Positions 7,577 through 15,888 of a stretch of 33,736 nucleotides of DNA are shown piece after piece. The position numbers were made by a program, and so were the translations under genes. Positions within the stretch are counted from its first letter, which is position 1, and every line of letters begins with the position of its first letter. The stretch is taken from assembly GCA_934574045.1 (NCBI GenBank), contig CAKTMK010000024.1, positions 1 to 33,736 on the forward strand, written 5' to 3'. The notes beneath the pieces were generated by a model that did not search any database, was not told where the DNA came from, and saw only the letters and a list, made by a program, of their open reading frames with translations. This DNA is from an uncultured Oscillibacter sp. (GTDB taxonomy: Bacteria > Bacillota > Clostridia > Oscillospirales > Oscillospiraceae).

Positions 7577-8556
7577 TTTCCACCCTCCGGCGCGGCGGGA
7601 ACATAGCCCTCCTGCGCCACCAGTTTCTGCCCCTCATCGGATAGGATCCAGTCAAACAGGACCTGCGCCGCCTCGGTGGGCTGGGCGGCGGTGACAACGT
7701 AGTAATTGTTCAGGAAGGGGTAGCTGCCGCTGCCGATGGTGTCCACGGAGGGCTGCACGCCGTCCACCGCCAGGATCTTCAGCCCGTCGGCCATCTTCAT
7801 GTCGTTGGCGTAGTAATACATGGTGTAGCCCAGCGCGTCGGCGGAGTCGTTATAGGACGCCACGGCCCGGACCAGATCGCCCATCTCACCCATGACGTAG
7901 TCCTCGGGGCTGTCCATCATCTGCAGGTCGCCCATCACCAGCTTCTGCATGGCGGTCTGGCTCCCGGCCTCCGGGTTGCGCTGGAACGCCACGATGGGCA
8001 GGTCCGCGCCGCCAATCTGCGACCAGTTGGTGATCTTTCCGGTGTAGATCTGGCGGATCTGCTCGGTGGTCAGGCTGTTGACCGGGTTGTCTTTGTTCAC
8101 CACGAACACCAGCGCGTCCCGGGCAAACGGTTCCATCTGCCACTCGAAGTTCTCGGCCTTCTTCTCCTCCCAGATGGAGGGGGCCGGCTCGGCGGAAATC
8201 AGAAGATCCGCACCGCCCATCATGAGCTGACGGTAGGAGCGGGTGGTCTTGGAAAACTGGATCAGGTCGCTGACCTCATCCCGGCTCTCGCCCAGCAGCA
8301 CGCTGGCGATGGCCTGTCCCAGCGGGACCGTGGAGGTGGAGCCGTCCAGATGGGGGAAGTTTTCGCGGGTAAAGACGAACTGCCCCTCCTGCGGTCCGGC
8401 GGGGGCGGAGGACACGGCGGAGGACGCCGCGGGGGCGGAGGAGGAAGCGGCCGCTCCGGACGAGGCGGCGGGGGACGCGGGCTGCTGCTGCGCGCCGCAG
8501 GCGCTGAGCGTCAGCGCGGCGGCAGCCAGCAGCGCAAGAGCGAAACGTGTTTTCAT
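7573..8556 (-). CDS. PstS-like substrate-binding lipoprotein
   Basis: The 327-residue protein starts MKTRFALALLAAAALTLSAC, a lipoprotein signal with cysteine 20, followed by a long Ser/Ala linker. The mature part resembles PBP-like domain proteins of the PstS type: LDGSTSTVPLGQAI near the N-terminus (the DGSSTxxP anion-binding turn), DLLISAEPAPS, LVFVVNKDNPVNSLTTEQIRQIYTGKITNW, and FQRNPEAGSQTAMQKLV. That set matches phosphate-binding proteins, so phosphate or a similar oxyanion is the likely ligand. No pstCAB genes adjoin it. Start 8556 is chosen because AAAGGAG lies just upstream and the signal peptide begins there; a longer frame upstream encodes no signal. It forms an operon with the WG-like lipoprotein. 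Confidence 0.85.
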   Translation of the reverse strand: MKTRFALALLAAAALTLSACGAQQQPASPAASSGAAASSSAPAASSAVSSAPAGPQEGQFVFTRENFPHLDGSTSTVPLGQAIASVLLGESRDEVSDLIQFSKTTRSYRQLMMGGADLLISAEPAPSIWEEKKAENFEWQMEPFARDALVFVVNKDNPVNSLTTEQIRQIYTGKITNWSQIGGADLPIVAFQRNPEAGSQTAMQKLVMGDLQMMDSPEDYVMGEMGDLVRAVASYNDSADALGYTMYYYANDMKMADGLKILAVDGVQPSVDTIGSGSYPFLNNYYVVTAAQPTEAAQVLFDWILSDEGQKLVAQEGYVPAAPEGGK

Positions 8557-8626
8557 CACCAAAACTCCTTTCGGTCGGACGCGGCACGGTACGGCGCAAA
8601 GCGTCCATGCGCACCATTCTGACCTG

Positions 8627-8632
8627 ATTTTA
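8627..8632 (-). promoter_or_regulatory. possible extended -10 box for the lipoprotein operon
   Basis: The minus strand reads TGTTAAAAT, an extended -10 (TAAAAT at 8632-8627), about 70 bases upstream of the PstS-like ATG. No convincing -35 box is seen; TGCTTT lies 16 bases upstream. Confidence 0.4.
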
Positions 8633-8677
8633 ACAGGAGTTTCCGGAGAAAGCATGAACAAACGGAAACAAATTCCG

Positions 8678-9283
8678 TCATTCTGGTAACGGATCGTCCA
8701 GCAGATGCATGGTCGAGACCTCATAGGCCGTTTTCTGCTGGGCGGTGCCGTCGATCACCTTGGTATAGACCCGGCTCTGGAACCGGCCCTCCACGCCCAG
8801 CGTGTCGCCCACCGCCTTCAGACTGACCTCCTGCGCCAGCTGGCCCCAGACGATCAGGGGGAGGTAATCCGCCCGGCCGTACCGTCGGCCGACGGCCAGC
8901 ATCACGTCGCAGATGCTGCGGCCCAGCGGTGTGCGGCGGAGAGTGGGGAGCTTGCACAGCGTGCCCCGCAGGAGGACGCGGTTGACGGCTTCGCCGTCCC
9001 ACAGATCAAGCGACGAGACGTGGACGGTGAGGACCAGACGGCTCCCCGGTCCGGTCCGGTTGTTATAGGAGCGAAGCTGGCCAAGCGCGCGGACCCGCGC
9101 GCCCGGCTGGGCCTCCGGCGGGAGGGGGGCGCGCACCAGCAGGGGGAGCGTGTCCGTCTGGCCGGAGAGCCGCGCCACCGCCAGCGGAACGCGGTAAAAG
9201 CGGACACCGTGGTTTTCGTGGGAAAATACCGGCGGAGCGGCCACCGTGCCGCACAGCTCCACTTCGTTTCGGGTCAATTCCAT
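8678..9283 (-). CDS. SSB-like protein with two OB folds
   Basis: This 201-residue protein reads as two similar single-stranded-DNA-binding folds in tandem. The first (about 6-93) runs from NEVELCGTVAAPPVFSHENH to LVLTVHVSSLDLWDG; the second (about 97-195) runs from NRVLLRGTLCKLPTLRRTPLG through DYLPLIVWGQLAQ to YEVSTMHL. The second matches PriB/SSB more closely, including RTPLGRSICDVMLAV and the VWG turn. The acidic, proline-rich tail that binds partners in true SSB is absent; it ends DDPLPE. ATG 9283 follows GAGGTG at good spacing. A role in replication or repair is inferred from the fold only; it is not the housekeeping Ssb. Confidence 0.75.
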   Translation of the reverse strand: MELTRNEVELCGTVAAPPVFSHENHGVRFYRVPLAVARLSGQTDTLPLLVRAPLPPEAQPGARVRALGQLRSYNNRTGPGSRLVLTVHVSSLDLWDGEAVNRVLLRGTLCKLPTLRRTPLGRSICDVMLAVGRRYGRADYLPLIVWGQLAQEVSLKAVGDTLGVEGRFQSRVYTKVIDGTAQQKTAYEVSTMHLLDDPLPE

Positions 9284-9378
9284 ACTGTACACCTCTGTCC
9301 GTAAAGAATGGTACAACCTATGCGCCGCTCCGGCGGAATAGACCGGGAGGTTTTGCTTTTCAAATTGGGAGATGTGTG

Positions 9379-9384
9379 TATAAT
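9379..9384 (+). promoter_or_regulatory. -10 box of the Mbeg1-like gene
   Basis: TATAAT (9379-9384) is preceded by TTTTCA with a 16-base gap, or by TTGCTT with a 20-base gap; neither -35 is strong. A start near 9391 rules out the longer upstream reading frame and supports GTG 9419 as the start codon. Confidence 0.6.
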
Positions 9385-9418
9385 AGGGGTAACAACGCGG
9401 AGCGGGAGGAGATGCGCG

Positions 9419-10582
9419 GTGGCGGACCTGATGGATTATCTGGACTGGCGGGGAGATCTGACGTTTTCCCAGTCGCCTTTCAACGAGGTGGACAACCTGA
9501 TCCTGGCGGAGCTGTCCTTTGTGGACCTGAGAGGGATCGCGCCGGGAGTCGGCGGCGGCGCGGGCGTGCCCCTGCGGGCGGCGGCGGAGCGCTATTTTGC
9601 CGCCGGGCGGGACAAAACGCTGGAGTCCAGCGTTCTGGTGCCGGAGCAGATCCCGGCCATGCTGGAGAAAATGTGCTGCTCCGCCCGGTTCGGCGGGCTG
9701 CGGGTGAGCTGCTGTGAGGAGCGGCTGGATGAAGCGCGGGAGGAGCAGTTTGCCGCGCTGGCCGTGGAACTGCCGGACCGCACGGTCTACCTCTCCTTCC
9801 GGGGGACGGACGACACGCTGGTGGGCTGGAAGGAGGACTTCAACATGGCCCTGCGGGACGAGGTCCCGTCCCAACTCCGTGCGGTGGACTACGTGAAGCG
9901 GGCGGCGGCGCAGTATGAGGACTGGCATCTCTACCTCGGCGGGCATTCCAAGGGCGGGAATCTGGCGGTATACAGCGCGGTGAACTGCGGCGCGGCCATT
10001 CAGGACCGCATCCTCGCCGTCTACAACAACGACGGGCCGGGCTTCCGCAAAACGCTGCTGAGCCGGGAAGAGCACCGGCGCATCGCGGACCGGATCTTCA
10101 CCATCCTGCCGAAGTCCTCGGTGGTGGGGCTGCTGATGGAGCACGAGGAGTCGTTCACGGTGGTGGACTCCACGCAGGTGGGCATTTTGCAGCACGACGG
10201 CTTTTCGTGGTGCGTGCTGGGGCCGCGGTTCGTGCGGATGGATGACCTTACCGGCATCGAGACGAATGACCGGTCCATCCGGGAATGGGTGGACAGTTTG
10301 GATCAGCCCCAGCGCCAGCAGTTCACGGACGCGCTGTTTGAGGTGCTCTCCGCCTCCGGCGCGACCACGCTGGCCGAGCTGCGGGAGCAGGGTGTGAAGT
10401 CCGCCGCCGCCATGCTCAAGGCCATGGCGGGATTGGACAAGGAGACCCGCAAGGCGCTGGACTGCGCCGTGGGCGTGCTGTTCATCAAGAGCGGGGCGCA
10501 GTCGCTGCTGGATGACTGGAAGCGGGAGTCGGCAAAGCGGCGGAGGAAGAAGGCCCAGCGGAAGGAAAAGGAGGAGCTGTGA
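9419..10582 (+). CDS. DUF2974 (Mbeg1-like) alpha/beta hydrolase
   Basis: The predicted start is GTG 9419, set by GGGAGGAG at 9404-9411 and a promoter -10 box at 9379, giving 387 residues. The N-terminus MADLMDYLDWRGDLTFSQSP is typical of the Mbeg1-like family. The lipase core includes VYLSFRGTDDTLVGWKEDF (an oxyanion-region motif) and the nucleophile elbow GGHSKGGN with Ser177. FVSxNDGPGF-like VYNNDGPGF and a later FTVVDST lie where the acid and histidine parts of the triad are expected. The C-terminus (about 340-387) is lysine- and arginine-rich and unlike a membrane tail. Substrate is unknown; the family is predicted to be esterase or lipase, mostly in Firmicutes. No signal peptide is present. 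Confidence 0.85.
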   Translation: MADLMDYLDWRGDLTFSQSPFNEVDNLILAELSFVDLRGIAPGVGGGAGVPLRAAAERYFAAGRDKTLESSVLVPEQIPAMLEKMCCSARFGGLRVSCCEERLDEAREEQFAALAVELPDRTVYLSFRGTDDTLVGWKEDFNMALRDEVPSQLRAVDYVKRAAAQYEDWHLYLGGHSKGGNLAVYSAVNCGAAIQDRILAVYNNDGPGFRKTLLSREEHRRIADRIFTILPKSSVVGLLMEHEESFTVVDSTQVGILQHDGFSWCVLGPRFVRMDDLTGIETNDRSIREWVDSLDQPQRQQFTDALFEVLSASGATTLAELREQGVKSAAAMLKAMAGLDKETRKALDCAVGVLFIKSGAQSLLDDWKRESAKRRRKKAQRKEKEEL

Positions 10583-10612
10583 CCGGCGGCCTGGAGCAGA
10601 GGATGTGAAAAG

Positions 10613-10648
10613 ACCCGGCGGAGCAGCGCTCCGCCGGGTTTCGTTTTT
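10613..10648 (+). terminator. terminator after the Mbeg1-like gene, probably bidirectional
   Basis: Arms 10613-10624 and 10628-10639 pair perfectly over 12 bp with loop AGC, followed by TTTCGTTTTT. Read on the minus strand the hairpin is followed by TCTTTTC and would also serve the transporter operon ending at 10652. Confidence 0.88.
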
Positions 10649-10651
10649 GAT

Positions 10652-11632
10652 TCAGCGCTCCTCGCGGAAATAGGCGAGGCCCAGCGACGCGGGCGGCTGA
10701 TTTTCCTTCTTGTTGCGCAGGGAAACGACCACCAGAACGACCAGCGTCACCACGTAGGGGAGCATCTTAAACAGCTCCTGAGAACTGCGGTTCAGGCCGG
10801 GGATGTAGAAGTACATCCAGAACAGCAGGCCGAACAGATAGGAGCCCCAGATGGCGTTGAGCGGCTTCCACGTGGCGAAGATGACCAGCGCCACGGCCAG
10901 CCAGCCCAGAGATTCGATGCCGCCGTCGTTGGCCCAGGTGCCCTTGGTGTAGTCCATCACGTAGTAAAGACCGCCCAGACCGGACAGGCCCGCGCCGATG
11001 CAGGTGGCGAGGTACTTGCTGCGGGTGACGTTGATGCCCGCGGCGTCCGCCGTACCGGGATTCTCGCCCACGGCCCGCAGGTTCAGGCCCGCGCGGGAGC
11101 GGCTGAGGAACACGTGCATCACGACGGCGATCACCAGCGCCGCGTAGGCGAGGAAGCCGTAAGAGAAGAAGAGCTTGCCCGCCGTTCCGGCGCCCGCCAG
11201 CGGCGTCGCCGCGCGGAAGGCGGAGGAGGTGGCGGCCACGGAGATCTGGCCCACGCCGCCGGCCAGCTTGTTCAGGCTGCCGCCGAAGAAGTTGGCCACG
11301 CCGCCGCCGAAGATGGTCAGCGTCAGGCCGGTGACGTTCTGATTGGCCCGCAGCGTGATGGTCAGGAAGCTGAAGATCAGCCCGCCCAGCGCCGCGGCGA
11401 TAAACGCGCAGATCAGCGCGATCAGCAGACCCACCATCGGGACGGGGTCCGGCGTAGACGCCTCGTAGAAGAACGCGCCGGTCAGGCCGGCGATGCCGCC
11501 AAGATACATGATGCCGGGAACGCCCAGATTCAGGTTGCCGGAGCGCTCCGTCAGGATCTCGCCCAGCGCGCCGAACAGAATGACCGAGCCGAACATAATG
11601 GCGGCCTGAAACAGAGAAATGAATTGAGTCAT
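10652..11632 (-). CDS. BMP/nucleoside-type ABC transporter permease (second permease, NupQ/YufQ-like)
   Basis: The 326-residue membrane protein belongs to the BPD_transp_2 (branched-chain amino acid/ribose-type) permeases. About eight to ten hydrophobic segments are visible. The family phrases ERSGNLNLGVPGIMYLGGIAG near residue 30 and AVGENPGTADAAGINVTRSKYLATCIGAGLSGLGG near 185 (the coupling-helix region) match nucleoside-importer permeases such as NupQ. It pairs with the permease upstream to form the membrane channel. AAGGAGGGG precedes ATG 11632, 12 bases after the first permease stops. It is the last gene of the importer operon and ends before the shared terminator at 10613-10648. Confidence 0.92.
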   Translation of the reverse strand: MTQFISLFQAAIMFGSVILFGALGEILTERSGNLNLGVPGIMYLGGIAGLTGAFFYEASTPDPVPMVGLLIALICAFIAAALGGLIFSFLTITLRANQNVTGLTLTIFGGGVANFFGGSLNKLAGGVGQISVAATSSAFRAATPLAGAGTAGKLFFSYGFLAYAALVIAVVMHVFLSRSRAGLNLRAVGENPGTADAAGINVTRSKYLATCIGAGLSGLGGLYYVMDYTKGTWANDGGIESLGWLAVALVIFATWKPLNAIWGSYLFGLLFWMYFYIPGLNRSSQELFKMLPYVVTLVVLVVVSLRNKKENQPPASLGLAYFREER

Positions 11633-11644
11633 GTGTTCCCCTCC

Positions 11645-12745
11645 TTAGCTGCGCTTGCGGCGGATGCTGACCTTGTAGTTGATGAAGAACTCGCTTCCCA
11701 GAATGCAGAACAGCAGGATGCCGGTGATGATGTTGGACACGAAGTTGTTCAGATTGTACCGCGAGGCGATCTCCACCGCGCCCTTGTCCAGGAATGCCAG
11801 CAGGAACGAGAAGAGGATCATCACGAAGGGGTTGAACTTGGCCAGCCACGCCACGATGATGGCGGTGAAGCCGCGCCCGCCGGCGGTGTCCACAGAGATG
11901 GTGTGGGAGGAGCCGGAGACGGCGAGGAAGCCCGCGATACCGCAGATGGCGCCGGAGAGGAACATGGTACGGATGTAGACCTTGCGGACGCTGATGCCGG
12001 CGTACCGCGCGGTGTTTTCGCTGTCGCCCACCACGGAGATCTCATAGCCCTGCTTGGAGTATTTCAGGTAGATGTACATGGCGGCGGCCAGCGCCAGAAC
12101 GATGATGACGTTCAGGGTGTACGCCTGCCCGAAGATGCTGGGGAACCAGCCCGCGCGGGAGGTCTGGTTGATGACGCCCACGGAGTTGGAGCCGACGGGG
12201 TTTTCCCACTTGGACACGGCGTAGCTGGTGAACTGGATGGCGACGTAGTTCATCATCAGGGTGAACAGCGTCTCGTTGGTGCCCCAGCGGGCCTTGAAGA
12301 TGCCGGGGATCAGGCCCCAGACGCCGCCGGCCACAATGGAGACGACCATCATGATGAGGAGCAGCAGCGGTGTGGGGACGGAGCCGCCCAGATAGATCAT
12401 GCAGGCGGCGGTGGCGATGCCGCCGACGAGGATCTGGCCCTCCGCGCCGATGTTCCAGAACCGCATCTTGAACGCCGGGGCGAGGCCCACGGCGATGCAG
12501 AGCATCATCATCGCGTCTCGAATGGTGACCCAGGAGCGGCGGGCCGTGCCGAAAGCGCCCTCGAACATGGCGCCATAGACCTTCAGCGGGCTGAGGTGGA
12601 CGATGGAGAAAATGACAAGGCCGGAGATCAGCAGCGCCAGCAGCAGCGCCGCGCCGCGGATGGCCCAAGCCTTTCCTCTGGCAATGCCGACCCGCTTGGA
12701 AACGTGGATCAGGGGCTGGCCATGTTCAACAACAGAACTGATCAT
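11645..12745 (-). CDS. BMP/nucleoside-type ABC transporter permease (first permease, NupP/YufP-like)
   Basis: The 366-residue protein has a first membrane segment at about 30-50 (ALLLALLISGLVIFSIVHL) and then the family core: MMLCIAVGLAPAFKMRFWNIGAEGQILVGG (about 87-117) and VVGDSENTARYAGISVRKV, the cytoplasmic loop that contacts the ATPase. It is the partner of the 326-residue permease. The ATG overlaps the stop of the ATPase gene by four bases (ATGA), with AAAGGAGG inside the ATPase coding end, so the three genes are translationally linked. Nucleosides are the best-supported substrates for this branch; autoinducer-2 or simple sugars are less likely given the BMP-type binding protein nearby. 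Confidence 0.92.
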   Translation of the reverse strand: MISSVVEHGQPLIHVSKRVGIARGKAWAIRGAALLLALLISGLVIFSIVHLSPLKVYGAMFEGAFGTARRSWVTIRDAMMMLCIAVGLAPAFKMRFWNIGAEGQILVGGIATAACMIYLGGSVPTPLLLLIMMVVSIVAGGVWGLIPGIFKARWGTNETLFTLMMNYVAIQFTSYAVSKWENPVGSNSVGVINQTSRAGWFPSIFGQAYTLNVIIVLALAAAMYIYLKYSKQGYEISVVGDSENTARYAGISVRKVYIRTMFLSGAICGIAGFLAVSGSSHTISVDTAGGRGFTAIIVAWLAKFNPFVMILFSFLLAFLDKGAVEIASRYNLNNFVSNIITGILLFCILGSEFFINYKVSIRRKRS

Positions 12746-14319
12746 ACGGGCTGGTCCTCCTTTCTGAACTGCGTCATCAGAAGGCCGATGCCCTCCTTGG
12801 TGGCTTCATCGTGGGAGACGACGCCGCTGACCTGTCCGCCGCAGAGGACCACAATCCGGTCGCACAGCTCCAGCAGCACGTCCAGATCCTCGCCGACGTA
12901 GATCACGGCCACGCCCTTGAGCTTCTGCTCGGTCATCAGGTTATAGATGGTATACGAAGTGTTGATGTCAAGGCCGCGGACGGCGTAGGCGCTCATGAGC
13001 ACGGTGGGGTTCATGGCGATCTCGCGGCCCACCAGCACCTTCTGCACGTTGCCGCCGGAGAGCTTGCGCACCGGCGTGGTCACGCCGGGGGTCACTACCT
13101 CCAGCTCGTCGACCACGCGCTCGGCCAGCTTCTTCGGCTTTTTCCGGTCGGCGAAAACGCCCCGGCCGGTGAGATAGCTGCGCAGCAGCATATTGTCCGT
13201 CAGGTCCATGTTGGCCACAAGGCCCATGCCCAGCCGGTCCTCCGGCACGAAAGAGAGGACCACGCCCATCTTGGCGATATCCAGCGGGCTTTTGCCGATC
13301 AGCTCATGGACGTGCTTCCGGTTTTCGGCGCTGTCCGCCGGGGTGGAGGAGTCGAACTGCTCGTCCTTATAGATGATGCGGCTGCCCGGCTCGCAGGTCT
13401 GAAGTCCGGCGATGGCCTCCAGAAGCTGCTTCTGGCCGGAGCCGGAAATGCCGGCGATGCCCAGGATCTCGCCGCCGTAGGCGGTGAAGCTCACGTCGCT
13501 CAGGCGGGGCACACCGTCCTTGTCCTTCACGGTCAGATGCTGGACCTCAATGCGCTCGGTGAGCTTTTCCGCCTTGGGGCAGTCGATATTCAGCTTCACG
13601 GCCCGGCCCACCATCATGTCGGTCAGCTTCTGGGGGTCGGTCTCGCTGGTCTTTACGTCGCCGATGTACTTGCCCTTGCGCAGCACCGCCACCCGGTCAG
13701 ACACGTCCATGACCTCGTGTAGCTTGTGGGTGATGATGACCAGCGCCTTGCCGTCGGCTTTCATGTTGCGCATGACAGCGAACAGCTTGTCGGTCTCCTG
13801 CGGGGTGAGGACGGCGGTTGGCTCGTCGAGGATCAGGATGTCCGCGCCGCGGTAGAGGACCTTCACGATCTCCACCGTCTGCTTCTGGGAAACGGTCATG
13901 TCGTAGACCTTCTGATACGGGTCGATGTCGAAGCCGTACCGGTCGGCGATCTCCTTGACCTTGGCGGCGATGGCCTTGCGGTCGAGCATACCGCCCTCGT
14001 TCAGGCCGAGGACGATGTTCTCCGCGGCGGTGAACACGTCCACCAGCTTGAAGTGCTGATGGATCATGCCGATGCCGAGATCGAACGCGTCCTTGGGGGA
14101 GCGGATGTTCACGGCCTTGCCGTTTATATAGATCTGCCCGCCGTCGGGATAATAGATGCCGGAGAGCATATTCATCAGCGTGGTTTTACCGCTGCCGTTC
14201 TCTCCCAGAAGGGAGAGGATCTCTCCACGCCGAAGCTCAAAGTCCACCGCGTCGTTGGCGACGACCTCGCCGAAGCGCTTAGTGACCTGCTTCATTTGGA
14301 CCGCAGCTACAGTTTCCAA
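12742..14319 (-). CDS. BMP/nucleoside-type ABC transporter ATPase, two nucleotide-binding domains
   Basis: The likely start is TTG 14319, giving 525 residues. AAGGA lies nine bases before it, whereas the next ATG (eight codons on) has no ribosome binding site, and homologs begin this far from the first strand. The N-terminal domain has Walker A GENGSGKTT, then MTVSQKQTVEIVKVLY in the signature region and Walker B LILDEPTAVLT. The C-terminal domain has GISGSGQKQL in place of Walker A and the signature LSGGNVQKVLVGREI. Its Walker B region reads VLMSAYAVRGLD, where AQPTRGLD is common, so the second site is probably inactive in hydrolysis, as is frequent in this family. It energises nucleoside uptake with the two permeases that follow. 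Confidence 0.93.
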   Translation of the reverse strand: METVAAVQMKQVTKRFGEVVANDAVDFELRRGEILSLLGENGSGKTTLMNMLSGIYYPDGGQIYINGKAVNIRSPKDAFDLGIGMIHQHFKLVDVFTAAENIVLGLNEGGMLDRKAIAAKVKEIADRYGFDIDPYQKVYDMTVSQKQTVEIVKVLYRGADILILDEPTAVLTPQETDKLFAVMRNMKADGKALVIITHKLHEVMDVSDRVAVLRKGKYIGDVKTSETDPQKLTDMMVGRAVKLNIDCPKAEKLTERIEVQHLTVKDKDGVPRLSDVSFTAYGGEILGIAGISGSGQKQLLEAIAGLQTCEPGSRIIYKDEQFDSSTPADSAENRKHVHELIGKSPLDIAKMGVVLSFVPEDRLGMGLVANMDLTDNMLLRSYLTGRGVFADRKKPKKLAERVVDELEVVTPGVTTPVRKLSGGNVQKVLVGREIAMNPTVLMSAYAVRGLDINTSYTIYNLMTEQKLKGVAVIYVGEDLDVLLELCDRIVVLCGGQVSGVVSHDEATKEGIGLLMTQFRKEDQPV

Positions 14320-14458
14320 AAAAGACCATCCTTCCTGCCGAAGCTGGCATAAAATAAATGGGGAAGCGCCGGAGAAACCGGAAGCCCGGGCGCTTAGAAG
14401 GGCGGGCGGGGCCTGCCGCGCGCACCTTCCGTTTATTGATCGGGTTACAACCATTTAA

Positions 14459-14487
14459 AGTATAGCATGGTTTTCCGGCCTTGTAAA
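14459..14487 (-). promoter_or_regulatory. promoter of the ABC transporter operon
   Basis: On the minus strand TTTACA (14487-14482) and TATACT (14464-14459) are separated by 17 bases. It gives the ATPase and permease genes a supply independent of the binding protein gene. Confidence 0.8.
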
Positions 14488-14593
14488 TCGAAAACAACCA
14501 AAAGATTGTTAGATATCATTATTTTTTTTTAGGGCGAACGGATGCACTTGTGCAGTATCGACAAAAGGATGCGCCTTTTCAGGCAAAATAGAC

Positions 14594-14633
14594 AGGAAAA
14601 AGGGGAGACGGCTCCAAGGGCCGTCTCCCCTTT
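14594..14633 (-). terminator. terminator after the BMP binding protein gene
   Basis: Arms 14599-14612 and 14620-14633 form a perfect 14-bp stem with a 7-base loop. On the minus strand the hairpin runs into TTTTTCC. It lies 11 bases past the stop codon. Confidence 0.92.
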
Positions 14634-14643
14634 GAGACTGGAC

Positions 14644-15888
14644 TCAGTTCAGCTCGGTGATCCCGTCGATCCGCAGAGAGAAAGAGGGAGCGGACTGGAA
14701 GTAGGACTCGTGATAGTAGCCGTCGATGATGGCCTCGTCGGCGTCGGGCGTGAAGTCGCCGTCGGTGTCGGTGGCGAAGGCGTTGGTCACGGCCGCGCCG
14801 CCCACGGTGAAGGTGGAGGTGTCGAACACGTGCACGGAGCCGTCCTTGATGCCGGCGATGGCGGCGTCAACAGCCTCCTGAGTGCCGGCGGCGCAGGCGG
14901 GGCCGAGGGTGGAGATCATGACGCCGTCCTCAGCGTAGCCGTTGCAGTAGTCGGTCTCCAGCGCGCCGCCGTCCATGGCGGTCTTGATGATCTGCTCATA
15001 GGGGACCTCCCAGTTGTTCTGGGGAGAGGTCAGCGCCACGTCGGGAGCGACGGAGAGCATATCCACGTTGTAGCCCACGGAGAAAACGTTGGCGTTGCCG
15101 GCGTCGTGCGCGGCCTGGACCGCGGAGGGAGCGCCGGTGGAGTCGGCGTGCTGACCGATGATGACGCAGCCGCGGCTGATGAGGGAGTTGGCGGCTTCGC
15201 CCTCAGCGGTGATGTTGAACCAGGAGTTGGTGTAGGTCACGTCCATGTGGGCGTCGGGCACGATGGAGCGGATGCCCAGGAAGAACGCGGTGTAGCCGGA
15301 GACCACCTCGGCATAGGGATACGCGCCGACATAGCCGATGTAGGGATCGGAGACGGAACCGGCGTCCATCAGCTCCTTGAGCTTCATGCCGGCCACGATG
15401 CCGGAGACATAACGGGCCTCGTAGATGTTATCGAAGAAGTTGCAGAAGTTGGCAAGACCGGCGGTCTTGGCGTGGGTGCCGGTGGCGTGGGCGAAGTAGA
15501 TGTCGGGATAGTCCTGCGCCGCCTGCATCAGATAGGTCTCATGACCGAAGGAGTTGGCGAAGATGACGTTGCAGCCCTGCTCGGCAAGGTCCACGGCGGC
15601 GTCGTAGCAGGCCTGATCCTCGCCGATGTTGTACTTGTAGATGGGCTTTTCGATGCCCAGCGCGTCGCAGGCGGCCTCGATGCCAATCATGTGCGCGTAG
15701 GTATAGCCCTCGTTCTCGTCGCCGATCAGGATCGCGCCGACCTTGATGGAAGACGTCTGCGCGGGAGCGGCGGAGCTGGCGGAGCCGCCGGACGCGGCGC
15801 CGGAGGCAGCGGGAGCGGTAGAGCCTCCGCAGGCCGCCAGACTGACGGTCATCAGACCCGCCAGCAGCAGAGCAAGAAACTTCTTCAT
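14644..15888 (-). CDS. BMP family ABC transporter substrate-binding lipoprotein
   Basis: The 414-residue protein has a lipoprotein signal (MKKFLALLLAGLMTVSLAAC, lipid cysteine 20) and a Ser/Ala/Gly linker to about residue 45. The mature part follows the BMP (basic membrane protein/PnrA) plan: IKVGAILIGDENEGYTYAHM, then ANSFGHETYLMQAAQDYPDIYFAHATG, then YIGYVGAYPYAEVVSGYTAFFLG and GAPSAVQAAHDAGNANVFSVGYNVD. PnrA/BmpA proteins bind purine or other nucleosides outside the membrane. It is followed by a strong terminator and then by the matching ATPase and two permeases, so the importer is complete. Having its own promoter fits the higher copy number needed for binding proteins. AAAGGAGG precedes ATG 15888. 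Confidence 0.93.
   Translation of the reverse strand: MKKFLALLLAGLMTVSLAACGGSTAPAASGAASGGSASSAAPAQTSSIKVGAILIGDENEGYTYAHMIGIEAACDALGIEKPIYKYNIGEDQACYDAAVDLAEQGCNVIFANSFGHETYLMQAAQDYPDIYFAHATGTHAKTAGLANFCNFFDNIYEARYVSGIVAGMKLKELMDAGSVSDPYIGYVGAYPYAEVVSGYTAFFLGIRSIVPDAHMDVTYTNSWFNITAEGEAANSLISRGCVIIGQHADSTGAPSAVQAAHDAGNANVFSVGYNVDMLSVAPDVALTSPQNNWEVPYEQIIKTAMDGGALETDYCNGYAEDGVMISTLGPACAAGTQEAVDAAIAGIKDGSVHVFDTSTFTVGGAAVTNAFATDTDGDFTPDADEAIIDGYYHESYFQSAPSFSLRIDGITELN

Larger units (their letters stand above)
14320..14643. other. intergenic region between binding protein and ATPase genes
   Basis: The region holds the terminator of the binding protein gene, an A/T-rich stretch (about 14455-14540), the promoter of the ATPase-permease operon and a GC-rich leader of about 135 bases. 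I looked for a purine riboswitch in the leader, because of the nucleoside-type substrate, and did not see one. The ORF in frame upstream of TTG 14319 has no family similarity. Confidence 0.7.

Noticed and set aside
8557..8724. Extension of the PstS-like protein by 56 residues upstream
   Set aside because: The signal peptide starts at ATG 8556 with its own AAAGGAG site; the extension would bury it and covers the likely promoter.
9308..9418. Longer N-terminus for the Mbeg1-like protein
   Set aside because: The -10 box at 9379 and the ribosome binding site at 9404 place the start at GTG 9419; the extra residues do not fit the family.
11114..12901. A 595-codon plus-strand open frame opposite the two permeases
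   Set aside because: Composition is histidine-, aspartate- and glycine-rich, as expected from antisense of membrane protein codons; no start signal.
14320..14454. Longer N-terminus for the transporter ATPase
   Set aside because: The region is leader between the promoter and TTG 14319, and the residues do not resemble the ATPase family.
14320..14540. Purine riboswitch in front of the nucleoside-type importer
   Set aside because: I looked for the conserved three-way junction pattern on the minus strand and did not find it.
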